Of a stretch of 64,000 nt of DNA, positions 30,140-41,057 are shown one piece after another. The notes beneath the pieces were generated by a model. That model saw nothing but the letters and a program-made list of their open reading frames with translations, ran no database searches and was not told where the DNA came from. Each line of letters begins with the position of its first letter. Within the stretch, counting starts at the first letter, position 1. Made by a program: the position numbers and the translations under genes. The stretch spans positions 248,001 to 312,000 of the forward strand of contig CBFFRP010000263.1 of assembly GCA_965644295.1 (NCBI GenBank), in the 5' to 3' direction. The DNA comes from Paraphysomonas bandaiensis (taxonomy: Eukaryota > Chrysophyceae).

Positions 30140-33100
30140 CTACAGAGTAATCCCACACCACCTCAGCACCGTGATGAATATGAACAAGGCTAGAACATCG
30201 TAGTATCGGTTGTCGTAACTCCAGTCGGGATAGAAATCTGAGAAAGCGATATAAATCAGTGTCGCGTATTCATTAACCATATACCTGCAATATACTCCTC
30301 CGCGGTAGTTTTCTGGCCTGTTGTGAGAGTGACTTCTGTCCGGTCGTTGTGAAACTGAGTGAAGTTTATACCCTCCAGAGCGTAGTGTGTGGGGTTGAGG
30401 TAATACATGAAGAGCCAAAAATCAGGAAAGTCGTCAGGTTTAATCATAAAACCAGCGAACAAAGAGAGAAGAGTTGCAGTAATCCCGCTCGCAACTGTAT
30501 TGTTACATTAGCGCATACTGCTTTACGTCAAAAGATAAATCCTATAGCACCTGTAGCAAGGGTCTTAGTAGGAAAAAATGCTGCAAAAAACTGTCCCATG
30601 TGCACCAACACCCCAGTATAGAGAGACTGGAATGCCCATAACCAAAAAAACTTTTCAGTCGCACCATATTTGTCAAAACCAACAATGTAAAAGAATGGAA
30701 GAGTAAAGGTAAGAGCTGCAACCATAATGTAGGGAATCTGACAGAATCGATTTTTTTATAAAAGTCAACACAGACTTGAAATGGTAATCACTAACCTCAA
30801 CAATACTGGCAGTGATTGTATAAAGCACAGGAGAATACATCCCCGAGCTCTGCTCGCGGTAGAATGCTTCTCGCTCAGCAAATGAAACTGGAATGACTGA
30901 TACCATGCTCACGAGCCCAGAGAACAGAATCGTTATGAAAAATACAGACGTACGGGCAATTACATCCACCTCCTTCCAGTACACCTGGTCTGCGTACGCG
31001 GAGGCAAAAACAAGTGCTAATGTCGCACTAATCCACATACGGGACAAGTTGTAATTTGGAGACCTCCAGTACACTGCCCACCAACGACACATTAAATAAC
31101 GAACCTGAGTAAGTCGGGAGGTATTGTACTGTCTTTTTGAAATCGCGAACCAATCATTTCGGTTATTTTCAGTTGCTTTAATTTCCTCTTTAATTGCTGG
31201 AAATATACGGCTTCATCAGTAACCACGCACATCACAAGTGTACACTCACCATCATCGTTACCACAATGCCTTTCATATGACGTATCCACAACTTCACTTG
31301 CGCAGCACATAGACTCCAGAACAGTCGTATTGTAATTACAGAGACAGGAATCGCAGTAGCGAGAATGAAAATCAATAGTACTAACTTCGGCGTTCAAGAC
31401 GTCGAGCATCCAAGTCGCCGGATTATAATTCGCTTTTAGAGGTCGTGAAGGTACAATACCTTCAAAGTATGCCTTTAGCTTGGAACTGTTCTCTCCAAGG
31501 CTGCCAAAGTATGCCGTTGTCCCCCCTCGTTGCAGGAGCAGCAAGCTATCAAATTGGTTAAAGATACACAGTGAAGGCTGGTGGATAGTACAGACTATGG
31601 TCCTCCCACTATCTGTCAACCTCCGTATACATCTCATTACTGATGTAGCGGAACGCGAGTCTAGACCACTTGTGGGCTCATCTAGAAACAGGATGGCTGG
31701 GTTCGCTGTAAATATGCGCGTACATAAGTAAAAACAGTCTATGATTGACATTAAATCATGCACCTGCTAGTTCCACAGCTATTGATACACGCTTGCGTTG
31801 CTCCACAGACATTCCTTTACTTCCGAGAGTACCAATCATGTTATCAGAAACTTCCTGCAGCTCAAGCATATTCAAAATTCCCTCCACCCAATCCCGCATG
31901 ACTTCTCTTCCTACTGTTTCCATACCTTTTAATCGCATAGCTGCAGAGAACTCCACTGCCTCGCGCGCTGTGTCGTGAGGTGCAAGGGTGTCAAACTGTT
32001 CAACATAGCCCATAACCCGTCGAAATTTCTGCTGATTCTTTGGCTTTCCATTTACAAATATACTTCCCGTGACCTTTCCAGTATTTTTTCGACCGCTCAG
32101 CACATCTAAAAGAGTAGTCTGTCGTGTACAATTACTGCACAAATCAAGATATTGGTGAACTACTACCTTGCCAGCCCCACTCGTACCCATCAGGGCAGTC
32201 ATTGTCCCGGGGCGGAAGTAGCCCGATATCCCTCTCAGCAAGTCTAGTCTTTCGTGGTTAGGAAGCTTTACGGTAAACCCTACGTTTTTGAAGGCAAATA
32301 CCAGTGGATCGGGAGGAAAAGAATTGCTATATAAGTTATTTTCATCCTCCGTTGATCGATTAGTGACTGTGTGTTGGTGGCGTCGTGGTGGTATCGGACT
32401 ATCTTCTCTCCGCACTACCATGAGCAATACTTGAGTGACTAATAGCAGGAATACGTACTCCCCAATTAGGACAAGAAATGAAATCCACACCCAATGCTGA
32501 GCAGTGGGGTTTCCATTGCGCTCAAGAACCACATCTCCAAACCTTTCAGTTTGACTGCATGTGGGCGTAACGCAAACATTGAAATCGTAGTCAGAAGCTC
32601 GAAATTCGTTCACAGCTAAAGCCTTGAGGTTCCATGCCACGGGATTGAGCCAATAGAGCCAAGTCCAGTAATCTGGAATACTTGCTTTTGGAATAACATA
32701 CCCTGAAAATAGAATCATCACTACCAAGGACACACCACCTACTGGCTGAGCGACAGACTCTGAAGAGAACAAGCACCCCAATACACGAAAGTATTGCGAC
32801 ATGACCACTGACAGTGCAAATATTATTAAGTTGAACACAAAGAATCGACTCCAACTATCTGAGTCAGACAGTCCTACTGCGAAGTATGTGATACCACAAA
32901 ATAGAAGCACCTCTAGTGCCATTAGCGGAATATGCACCAGAGTCTGGGAAATAGTGAAACAGGAAGTCGGGTAGTATAGTGACGCGCTTTGCTTATAGAA
33001 AATGGCACGCTGCTGAAATATCATGGGTATCATAGCCATACCTCCCAGGGCACACTTCAGGGAGGCAAAAAACATAAATCCTGACATTGTCTGCGCGTCA

Positions 33101-34813
33101 GTCACATCCAGTGAGTGGAAGAGACTCGCGGCGATACCGCCCACAACTACTTGTTGAAAAAGACGTGTGCGAATAAACCGACGATCCCGGGCAGCTAATT
33201 TTCCAAGATGCCCTAGAAGCAGGGTAAATGAGCTAAAATACCCTACAGCGAACATCTCCCTGCATTCATCAGGCCAGTCAAAGCTACTGTGCACATAGCT
33301 GGAATCCGTTTCCGACATCAGATTCGTGAAAGCCTCCGATTTCTGCCAGACACCGGCAAGAGTATGAGAGCAGACACCTTCCGGCCAAAGTTCCTCTTCT
33401 CTGTACGAATCTGTGTCTCCAGTGAGAACGCTCATCAAAAAGTCTGACGTATCCACCGTAGGGGGGCAGCGTAAACCAGCGTCTTTAAAATAATCCAGTA
33501 CGCTAGAAACTTGCCCTAAGTGTGTGGTAAGTAAAACGCATTACCTCTTAGTGACCAATATACCGTGATATACAACCCGCCCTTCTGTAAGCAACACAAC
33601 CTCGTCAAAGAGCTCAAATATTTCCGGGGAAGGCTGAAATCTAATCAATTTTCAACATTTCTAAAAATATTCAACATGTACCTGTGCTAGACTGGCAACG
33701 ACAGTCACACCAAATGCATCACATGCCATGCGCACTGCATTCATTATGTCAAACGCAGACGTAGCATCGAGACCATTCGTAACAGAATCCATCAACTTCA
33801 CTGGTCTGGGTGCCATTAAGCTCTCTCCCAGCGTCACTCTGCATGCCCAAAGTAGAAACACAAACTATTACTGATGGTTATAGAATACAGACAAATGGAG
33901 GTCACCTCCTTCTCTCCCCACCACTAACTCCACGCATCAGCTTGCCTCCTACATAAGAGTCTCTCACATTATCAATGCCTAGTATTTCCATGCATCGTTG
34001 TATCTGCGAAAAGGCAAAGTCATATAGGTGCGGACTGCAAGAATCAGGTACCTTGTAGAGATGGGGATCCAATGCATTCAACTGCCGAGCACTATCAGCG
34101 TCTTTGGCAATCATATAACTGTGATGTCCCCCTGTGGTAGCTCGCCAGGCGAATTCTAGTGTCTCTTGTACGGTTAGGGTAGGGTATAGATTTTCTAATT
34201 TCTCAGTGTATTCTGTAATCTTCCGCACAAGGAATTCACCACTGCTTTCAAAACCACCATTGTATGCTATACTTCCTTCCAGCTGACGTGATGTCGTTAA
34301 ATGGCCAGCCAATGCCTTGAGAAAAGTCGTTTTTCCTGACCCAGGCGGCCCTATCACCAACGTCATCGTGCCCGCTTTTATACGACCAGAAATATTATCC
34401 AAAATATCCAGTCTCTGCAACTTTTCACCCTGTCCTAGCATGTGTAATACAGACTGCCAGATGCTAGGAATACTTGAGAGAGCCTCCGGTACCAGAGTCC
34501 AGTAGGTCAGGTTTTTATAGGCAATAGACACAGATAGCGGTCGACGCAGCTCTTTCATAGTCTTCATAATCTCACTCAAGTTCTTCCTGCTTATGTCTTG
34601 TACTCCCATTTCATCCACCAGTGGCACCACTGGAGATGGTTGATGTAATCGCCTGACTGGTAGATCGATATTATGCTCACGCAAAGCAGCTTCGAGATCT
34701 GCTATGTACTGCTTATCATCATACCCAAGTACATCATCCGACGTCGTATCCACATTATCAACATTAGAATGAACAATAGAACTATCGGGGGGTGAGATCT
34801 GTTGTAATTCCAT
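30140..34813 (-). CDS. Full-length PDR-type ABC transporter (ABCG)
   Basis: This multi-exon gene encodes an ABC exporter with the PDR order NBD–TMD–NBD–TMD. The start ATG is 34813. NBD1 has Walker [15 protein letters not shown] (about residue 155), signature VSGGERRR, and a Walker B region [11 protein letters not shown] that lacks the usual catalytic Glu (Ser in its place), as is common in one site of PDR pumps. TMD1 follows. NBD2 has Walker [19 protein letters not shown] interrupted by an intron of about 50 nt, signature [16 protein letters not shown], intact Walker [17 protein letters not shown] and an H-loop TIHQPS. TMD2 contains the [19 protein letters not shown] segment, and the C-terminus is at 30140. 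Such pumps export lipids, sterols or toxins across the plasma membrane. No frameshift was found once introns are removed. Confidence 0.88.
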
Positions 34814-35361
34814 GGCTTTATCAGCCTCAGTAAGATGAAATTAATTATGACCACAGCCTTTTAATTATTCTTATCATCATGTTGACATATACACAAAATT
34901 GGCATACTTCTCTTCATCATCACTTTTTCCTCACTTCATGGACAAGAGATTTCAGTTTGTTAGTATGTACATGACGTAGAACAACATCCTCCAGTTGAAC
35001 TTGAAGTTCAACAGGAGTTGAATTTAATTTGACACTTCAATTTATTTTGTGCATAGAATTACGGGGGAGTGCTATTTTTTCGAGTTTTGGAATTCTAGGC
35101 TCATTTTTCACCCCTTCCTAAAATTAACCTAACTTTTTCTCAAAATCCAATAAATTTACTTTTTATCTTGAAAAAGCCATATTTTAGCACCAGCACAACT
35201 ACAATGCAAGCAAATTCAACTGCCCACACTGCTGTTCAATAGACATGGACACATGTGGCATCAGATTTATAAACTACTAAACAGTATATTGCATTTCACT
35301 TCAAGTTAAGTCTAACTTCACCATACTATATCAGGGACGAGATTCTCTTTCCCACCATTCA
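34814..35361. other. Upstream region of the ABC transporter gene
   Basis: This is 548 bp of very AT-rich DNA between the transporter start and a small minus-strand frame. The transporter promoter must lie here. Nothing else was seen. Confidence 0.4.
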
Positions 35362-35622
35362 CTAGGCACCTAGCACCAGTGAATGTTCGTAGATAGGCCT
35401 GGAGATAGTGCTTGAAAGAGCCCCAATGTTCAATATCCCGGGCTCTAATTTCCCTTCCTCGCCATCATCGTTGTTGGTATCATAGGTGCCACTTATATAA
35501 TTTTTGAATAGTTGTGTTGTTGCCCTAACTTGCGGGTAACAATTTCCGAGAGCATACACAAGGATGGTACGAGGTGGAGCGTTTACTTTGTAGTATATTT
35601 TGCCTGGTAACATATGTAACAC
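35362..35622 (-). CDS. Short protein with KIYYKV motif; possible exon or remnant
   Basis: This frame of 86 codons reads MLPGKIYYKVNAPPRTILVY, then an acidic loop (NNDDGEEG) and a stop at 35362. The KIYYKV word also occurs in the MFI-like protein of this window (PPKIYYKVFTH), and the following residues are loosely similar, so it may be a decayed or distant relative of that domain, or a real small gene with an upstream exon. Possible splice acceptors occur just upstream (CTCACAG, TTACCAG). No family is certain. Confidence 0.35.
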   Translation of the reverse strand: MLHMLPGKIYYKVNAPPRTILVYALGNCYPQVRATTQLFKNYISGTYDTNNDDGEEGKLEPGILNIGALSSTISRPIYEHSLVLGA

Positions 35623-36271
35623 TGAGACTGTGAGCTGTCATTTCAGCAGCTCATTACAGTAGTTGCATACTACTTATTATACTTTGTAAATAATTAGACA
35701 TACTAGAATGTCAAGACGGCAATTAATAATTTACAGTGCTTGTAATCACTTCTAATATTGATATTGCAGACTTGATGAGCTATGTAGTGTAGACTTTCAT
35801 ATTTATCGTAAGGCTCTGTAAGCTATAAACAGAAATATATAAACATCACTTCCATTCATTGAAGGTCTTGTTTTGGTATTCGTGTAGTCTACCGTAAGGA
35901 CACACAGTGATTTCCAACGTAAGCTCATATTGGTTTAGTTTAAAGCTTTGCATTATCGCTAGGGATTACGTACGGCTTATTTGCTTGGTCCTTCCAACTT
36001 CCATGCACGAAAAACAAAAGTATTCTCTATCATTCAAATATATAAGATTATTTACAATTAACTATCACGTACAAAGTATTATATTCCTCGTTCACGTTAG
36101 GTCCATGGAGAGTATCATTTCGCTTCATACAAATACATTCGAACTTGTTTCCAAAATTCTTATTCATAATCATACCTGAGGAGTCAGATAATGTCAAATC
36201 CTCCGGGTACAATATAATATGCACATAATTTAGAAATGTAGCAGAAAAATCGTTGACAGAAAAGTACCACG
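35623..36271. other. Intergenic, nothing firm seen
   Basis: This is 649 bp between the short KIYYKV frame and the 3' end of the TPR gene. A plus-strand frame (35907–36179) has the Leu/Ile/Tyr-rich composition of AT-rich noncoding DNA and is not supported. Confidence 0.4.
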
Positions 36272-38773
36272 CTAGGTATCTAGAACAAAGTCTTGGCCCG
36301 TAATTTTATTGTACGATTTTATCTCTCGTTTAACAACTGAACTATTAGCACCTTCGAGCTCAATTAACCGTCTGATACTTCGTTGGTACAATAACTCTGC
36401 CTCATTTTTTATACCCTGTTTAAATAATAGTGATGCTATTGCGGTCTTTGTTTCAAGTATACACAACTCTGTTGGTCCGATAGTACTTCTACTTTCTCCA
36501 TACATATTTGCCTCAGTGTCCTTGCTGTCCACCTTTGAACCTGCTACGTCTTTCAAGTCGCACTCGGTTGCAGAGATGTACTTTTCCAGCATCTCAATTG
36601 CTTCATCTCCTCTGTTAGCATCATTGTAAGCCTGGGCAAGTCCGTAAAGGGCAAGTCGACAAGAGATGTGGTGAGGTCCAACTGACACCCTTCGCGCCTG
36701 TAAGCAATGCTCATATAGCTGTTGAGCTCGTTCCACTTCCTTAATATCAAGCAGTGCACACGCAAGATTACTCATTGCGGTGAGTGTTTCGGGATGGTCG
36801 CCACCTAGCAATTCGGTACGAGCTTCCAGGCACAATGAGAGAGTTTCCACCGCCTCGCTATGTCGACCAAGCTTTCCTAGCTGCAGACCCATATGAGCTC
36901 TCGCCGTAATGGTGTGTTGGTGATTCACCCCAAATTTTTCTTCCCTTCTCTCAAGACAAAGCGATAGTACCGCTAGTGCCTCGTCGTCACGATCCTGGTC
37001 CTTCAACATCATTGCCTTGTTGTGTAAGCTGCTCAGTGTATCGTGGTGAAATTCTCCCAGTCTCTGCGACCGCATTTGAATACATTTGTCCAAAATATCT
37101 AGCGCCTTTTCGTGCTCTCCACAAGCCTGAAGACATCCTGAAAAAATGTCCATTGATGTCAATGTTGCTGGGTGATTGCTCCCAAGAGCTTCAATCCGCA
37201 GAGCCCAGCAATTTTCCGCAGTTTCCCTGGCCACCTCCGTACGCCCAACAGACAAGTATACCCTACAGAGATTGCTCATGCTCACTAGACTCTCGGGATG
37301 GTTGCTGCCCAGCTTTTCTCGCCGAATTTCCCAGCATGCTTCGTACAGGGAAACTGCCTCTTCATCTCGTTCAAGAGCCCGCAGGGCAACTGCTAAGTTG
37401 TTCATCGAAGTGAGAGTGTCAGGGTGAGATGTACCGAGACTTCGTTTCCGCTCCTCCAAACACTCCCTATAAAGTTCAATGGCCTCCTGCACCCGCCCAG
37501 TCACCTTATACAAATTGGCAAGATTATTCAGTGATGCCAGTGTACTTGGGTGTGTGGCTCCCAAGAAGTCTCGTCGGGATGAAAGGCAGCACTCCAACAG
37601 TTCCTGCGCCTCATCCCGACGGCCGATAGCTTTGTAGAGAATTCCCAAATTATTCATGGTGTGCAATGTGTCCTCGTGATTCTCTCCAAGAACCTCTCTT
37701 CGCCGTGCAAGACAACTCTCATACAATGGCAGTGCTTCTTCGTTGCGACCCATTACCTTAAGTAGCATTCCAAGGTTGTTTTCTGCTTTCAAGGAAGTGG
37801 GGTGGTGAGTGCCATGTAGCTTCAGACTAATTTCCAGGCATTCCTCATTATACACCCTCGCCTCATCGAACCGACCCTGACTACGCAGCAATGATGCCAA
37901 AGCAAGTTTCTTATGAATTACGCTATTAGTATCAGAATCTATCGCAATGCTATCGGATACAACTCGAAGTACCCACTGACGCATACGTTCTAGAATAATC
38001 GAGTTCACCTTCTCAAACCCTGCCGTTGCTTTTACGACCTCGAAAATCCTTTTCTTGTCTTCAATACACGTGGATTCGCTGTTTCTAACATCTATTTTTG
38101 ATAACATACCAAAAAATACAGTTGAGTCATTTAGAATAGATTCCAGAAACTCGGCACTGGCGTTAAGCGAGATACAGACCTCAAACCGACTCTCAGTCTC
38201 GACAGCGCAATATATCTCCCAAAGACACCAGGCGCGTGTAAAGGGAATGGGGTTGTGCCATGGTTCTAGTACAAGAACAGTATAGCCAATGTCTTTAATG
38301 GCAGATTGAAATGTTCCACACCACCACTCAAAAGGCAAGTCAGGCGCCAGGTGCTGGTTATTGCTAAACAAATCAAACCACAAGAACACGCTGCTATCGC
38401 CTTTGAAGTGCTGCTGAAGAGAATCAACAACATCTAAAAATAAGAATTTCCAGGCATGTGAAATGAAAACGTTTGCTTTGGACACGGCTTCTGGATGAGA
38501 GAGAGAGAGGAGGTGGGTATAAGAGCACCCTTGATCTCGTGTCAGTGGCAGTAAAAATTGCTCGCACACCTCTCCAGTGCTCAGTGATACTAATTTCTCT
38601 TTCCCTCCACATGAGGCGATAAAAACATCCAAGCCATCTAAGTTGATTCCTGCAGTGGGGAACTGAAAAGAGGAATGAGTTGAGTCCGGTGCAACTCTAT
38701 TTGTTTTTTTAGGAAATAAGTCCAATACAAAGTTTTGTGCAAAGATTTCAACAGTAGAGCGCATATTGCTCAT
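36272..38773 (-). CDS. TPR (kinesin-light-chain type) signalling protein
   Basis: This is an 833-aa single-exon protein. Residues about 30–250 form an N-terminal domain that contains KANVFISHAWKFLFLDVV, then FLWFDLFSNNQHL and PFTRAWCLWEIYCAVET. This heterokont-type domain is TIR-like in its F-I-S-H-A-W start and W-C-L-W-E end, and is found ahead of TPRs in many stramenopile proteins. From about residue 280 to 730, ten or so 42-residue TPRs follow, each close to L-G-x-x-H-P-x-T-L-x-x-x-x-N-L-A-x-L-x-x-x-x-G-R-x-x-E-A, the kinesin-light-chain type. These form a protein-binding superhelix. It probably acts as a cytosolic adaptor or immune-like sensor. The gene is intronless and more GC-rich than its surroundings. 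Confidence 0.82.
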   Translation of the reverse strand: MSNMRSTVEIFAQNFVLDLFPKKTNRVAPDSTHSSFQFPTAGINLDGLDVFIASCGGKEKLVSLSTGEVCEQFLLPLTRDQGCSYTHLLSLSHPEAVSKANVFISHAWKFLFLDVVDSLQQHFKGDSSVFLWFDLFSNNQHLAPDLPFEWWCGTFQSAIKDIGYTVLVLEPWHNPIPFTRAWCLWEIYCAVETESRFEVCISLNASAEFLESILNDSTVFFGMLSKIDVRNSESTCIEDKKRIFEVVKATAGFEKVNSIILERMRQWVLRVVSDSIAIDSDTNSVIHKKLALASLLRSQGRFDEARVYNEECLEISLKLHGTHHPTSLKAENNLGMLLKVMGRNEEALPLYESCLARRREVLGENHEDTLHTMNNLGILYKAIGRRDEAQELLECCLSSRRDFLGATHPSTLASLNNLANLYKVTGRVQEAIELYRECLEERKRSLGTSHPDTLTSMNNLAVALRALERDEEAVSLYEACWEIRREKLGSNHPESLVSMSNLCRVYLSVGRTEVARETAENCWALRIEALGSNHPATLTSMDIFSGCLQACGEHEKALDILDKCIQMRSQRLGEFHHDTLSSLHNKAMMLKDQDRDDEALAVLSLCLERREEKFGVNHQHTITARAHMGLQLGKLGRHSEAVETLSLCLEARTELLGGDHPETLTAMSNLACALLDIKEVERAQQLYEHCLQARRVSVGPHHISCRLALYGLAQAYNDANRGDEAIEMLEKYISATECDLKDVAGSKVDSKDTEANMYGESRSTIGPTELCILETKTAIASLLFKQGIKNEAELLYQRSIRRLIELEGANSSVVKREIKSYNKITGQDFVLDT

Positions 38774-39313
38774 TGTTGATGCTTTTACCTCATTCCAATC
38801 TCTTCATTTAACAAATTCTTTGCAGTAGGATGTTATGATGATAGGAATTGACCACCACTACACTGTACACTGCTGTGTAACTGTATATATACTCCTTATA
38901 CAGCAGTATGTACAGAGTATGTACTGCAGAATGCATATAGTAGATGTTATCTATCCATGAAATTAGGGATATTATGAGCATAAAATGAATTTTATTGAGA
39001 AAATCTTTTAAAAAATCATATAAAAACTAGCAGAACATACTTACAATCATCAGAATAACAAACACATAATTCCTGTTTTTTTCACAACATATCTCTTCCA
39101 ATCATTATGAAATACACATCGTTGATTGCTTCAATATCATCAAACAGAACATGTCATAATGATCGTGTGGTACTGCTATCTATATATATATATATATATA
39201 TACCATCACCACAGTGCATTCATGAGATATATTCATATATATCTCTATCAGTGACTCATATCACACTGTATCATTATAATCACATATTTATCTTTCATTT
39301 GAACATATTCTCT
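38774..39313. promoter_or_regulatory. Divergent spacer with TA microsatellite
   Basis: This 540-bp spacer lies between divergent genes. A (TA)n run occupies about 39182–39203. The frame of the Popeye gene is open further upstream through an AT-rich, simple-sequence stretch (from ATG 39107), but that part reads like untranslated leader, so the start was placed at 39314. Confidence 0.4.
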
Positions 39314-40499
39314 ATGACTCAGAATTTAAGAAAGGGTTTCTCTAAGCTCAGGAATGCTATTATGGCAGATCCTGCACTGACCTTCCTTCATATAGGCACT
39401 GCTACTGGTCTAGCTGGATTCTGTTTATCTGATCCACTTCCACTCCGTGCATGTAGTATTACAAGTAGTGTGGCATCAATTACATTTGCATTAACAAGAA
39501 ATCCAATACTATCTTATGTACCTGTATACTGGAGCTCACTGTACATTATGGTTAATGTATATAAAATAGTAGAGCTAGTAATGGAACGAAAGCCTATTGA
39601 GATGACTGAGCTAGAAGAAGATGTATATGCTAAACACTTTATGAAGTCTGGCATGAGACCTAGACAATTTAAGCGCCTAGCTAAAGCTGCCCGTATCAAG
39701 GAATTTGAGCCTGAGTCTTTGATTGAGGAGGAAGGAAGTCGAGCCTCAATGAACACAGTGAAACTTATTATGTCTGGTACTGTTACTGTGTTTAAAAGTA
39801 ATGAAGAAGTCTTCACAGTAGACTCTACGAAGCCGATATGTTTCTTAGGAGACCTTTCACTGCTGGAGATGGCGGACGCGTCAGCGTCACCAGGGGATGT
39901 AAATGTCAAGCAACTTGTACCTAGCTTTACCTCTACTGCTGTGGCGGGGAAGGAACGAGTGGTAGTGATGGAGTGGGATAAGGTTAGCTCAACGTATATT
40001 CTCTTTTGAAAATCGTATTATGAGCATTTAAGATATTGATTCGTTACTATAGGAATTCCTCCTTGAAGTTCTGAAGCAACCGAGTGAGCTATCTCAAAGA
40101 TTGCGTTCTGTTCTAACTAATAGTGTGATGCAAAAAGTAATCGACATGGGATCTTTGAATACTAAGGCCAAGTATGTTACTCTTTTGAGTGCATTTGCTG
40201 CAGATGGTAACATCAACTCCCTTGAGAAGCGGGTACTTATTCAGTATGCCAAGTCACATGGCATATCGGCCGCCACTCATGAGGACTGCCTGTCCCTCAT
40301 TGGCTGGTCTGTCGATGAATACAACCGCGGCTTCAAGCATGGATATGGAGAATATACTTTACCGAAAGCGTGGAAGTCGCTGCAGAAGAAGATTCAGCAT
40401 GCGATAGACCCCAAACAGAAAGAAGAGCTGGAAGAAATGCTTGCATCCGGAGCACTAAAGCTTTCCGCTCCGGTTACAGCTACCAAGAGCACTGATTAA
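39314..40499 (+). CDS. Popeye-domain protein with C-terminal helical domain
   Basis: Two exons, with a GTTAGC…ATAG intron after WDK (about 39981–40053). Residues 15–100 hold three hydrophobic helices (FLHIGTATGLAGFCL, SITSSVASITFAL, YWSSLYIMVNVYKIVELV). A cyclic-nucleotide-binding-type beta domain follows (KEFEPESLIEEEG, VKLIMSGTVTVFKSNEEVF, CFLGDLSLLEM, VVVMEWDK). This is the order of animal Popeye (POPDC) proteins, which bind cAMP. The C-terminal 130 residues add a helical module (YVTLLSAFAADGNINSLEKR, then GISAATHEDCLSLIGWSVDE and YNRGF) resembling TerB/EF-hand-like bundles, which animal POPDC proteins lack. The likely role is a membrane cAMP effector. The POPDC assignment rests on motif order and similarity by eye. 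Confidence 0.68.
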
Positions 40500-41057
40500 A
40501 TATCTTACCTGGCCTATTGTTGGTTCACTATCCTTCTGGGTGCCCTGGACCCATGTTAGTATTGAGAATATATATAGTAGCGAAATATTTGCTACGTTTT
40601 ATTTCTAGTTGTGTGTCTAGATCGGCTCTGTTGCGTTGTAGTTTTTATTTAATAAGAGAATGAAGTTGAAGTTTTCGCGTTTATTTACTATTTACATATC
40701 TTAATCATGGTATTAAACTCACGGACGATAGCTGATGGCAACGCTTGAAATTTCAATAGTATGATACACAGCCCGGTGTACATCAAAACTCGATGTGCTC
40801 GTGTAACGTTCACAAATCATATTTTCGTTGATATACCTGTTGCCATGTGCGTCTTATTTGTATTGCTGTGTGACCATTGTACATTGTACACTATCATTTA
40901 TAGATGTCGCAGCGTACTGGAACCATATCCAATGTAAAAATAAATTAAATAACAATAAATCAAAATAAGTAAATAAAGTTCATTGTACGTCTCTCTGGAC
41001 AAAAGTAAAAGCGTGTAAGCTAAATTAAATGTTCATCACTTTTTTCCTTTCTCGGGT
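40500..41057. other. Intergenic between convergent genes
   Basis: This is 558 bp between the 3' ends of the Popeye and giant receptor genes. AT-rich; nothing was seen. Confidence 0.4.

Noticed and set aside
39107-39313. Upstream ATG extending the Popeye protein by 69 residues
   Set aside because: The extension covers a TA microsatellite and AT-rich simple sequence (IYIYIYIPS) with no protein-like character.
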